Shown piece after piece: positions 14,910 through 14,936 of a DNA stretch of 14,936 bases. The stretch spans positions 1 through 14,936 of the forward strand of contig DCEW01000084.1 in NCBI GenBank assembly GCA_002314265.1. The letters run 5' to 3'. The notes beneath the pieces are model-generated. The model had not been told where the DNA came from, ran no database searches, and was given only the letters and a program-made list of their open reading frames with translations. The stretch's first letter is position 1. Each line of letters begins with the position of its first letter. The position numbers and the translations under genes are program-made. Source of the DNA: Flavobacteriales bacterium UBA1820 (GTDB taxonomy: Bacteria > Bacteroidota > Bacteroidia > Flavobacteriales > UBA1820).

Positions 14910-14936
14910 TCTCTCCCCAAGCGCGGGCAAAAAAGG

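Noticed and set aside
1..14936. CRISPR arrays, rRNA or tRNA genes, and complete insertion sequences.
   Set aside because: None was seen: no regularly spaced repeats, no rRNA-like stretches, no foldable tRNA and no transposase gene.

Overview
The window looks like a Bacteroidota chromosome. The evidence is a SusC/SusD pair with typical signal peptides, several TAnnTTTG-type -7 boxes, weak or absent Shine-Dalgarno sites before most starts, and a Bacteroides-type tyrosine recombinase. The core genes are GC-rich (about 54-60% in the stretches I counted). That would fit a gut Bacteroidales such as an Alistipes-like lineage, but nothing in the window fixes the genus.

Layout. (1) Positions 1-1760 are a mobile-element remnant. 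It has the AT-rich 3' end of an unrecognised gene (about 31% GC), then a tyrosine integrase on the minus strand broken inside its catalytic HxxR box, with arm-site-like repeats at its promoter. (2) Positions 1760-2060 have no convincing gene. They hold an orphan plus-strand hairpin and the strong terminator of the next operon. (3) Positions 9771-2061, minus strand, form a three-gene operon: a periplasmic metallophosphoesterase fused to a PQQ-type beta-propeller, then SusC, then SusD. This is an outer-membrane uptake module with its own periplasmic phosphoesterase. (4) Positions 10839-10120, minus strand, encode an orphan LytTR regulator whose receiver domain lacks the conserved lysine. (5) Positions 11053-14909, plus strand, form a divergent operon: an HGSNAT/NagX-type transmembrane N-acetyltransferase, a secreted NodB-fold deacetylase with an altered active site, and a lipoprotein GH9 glycoside hydrolase with intact catalytic residues.

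How they may work together. SusC and SusD would bind and import oligosaccharides, and the phosphoesterase could remove a phosphate or phosphodiester decoration in the periplasm. The right-hand operon combines amino-sugar deacetylation, beta-glycoside cleavage and acetyl-CoA-dependent re-acetylation. This suggests use of an N-acetylglucosamine-containing glycan, with GH9 acting perhaps as an exo-glucosaminidase. That scheme is inference. The LytTR gene and the acetyltransferase operon share a 213-bp divergent control region with three TTTGCC repeats, so the regulator may control the operon.

Most useful second looks: the acetyltransferase-deacetylase-GH9 operon, the deacetylase's missing catalytic aspartate, the phosphoesterase-propeller fusion at the head of a SusCD operon, the degenerate receiver, and the integrase broken at its active site. 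SusC, SusD and GH9 also contain no TTA, CTA or TCA codons beyond their signal-peptide starts.
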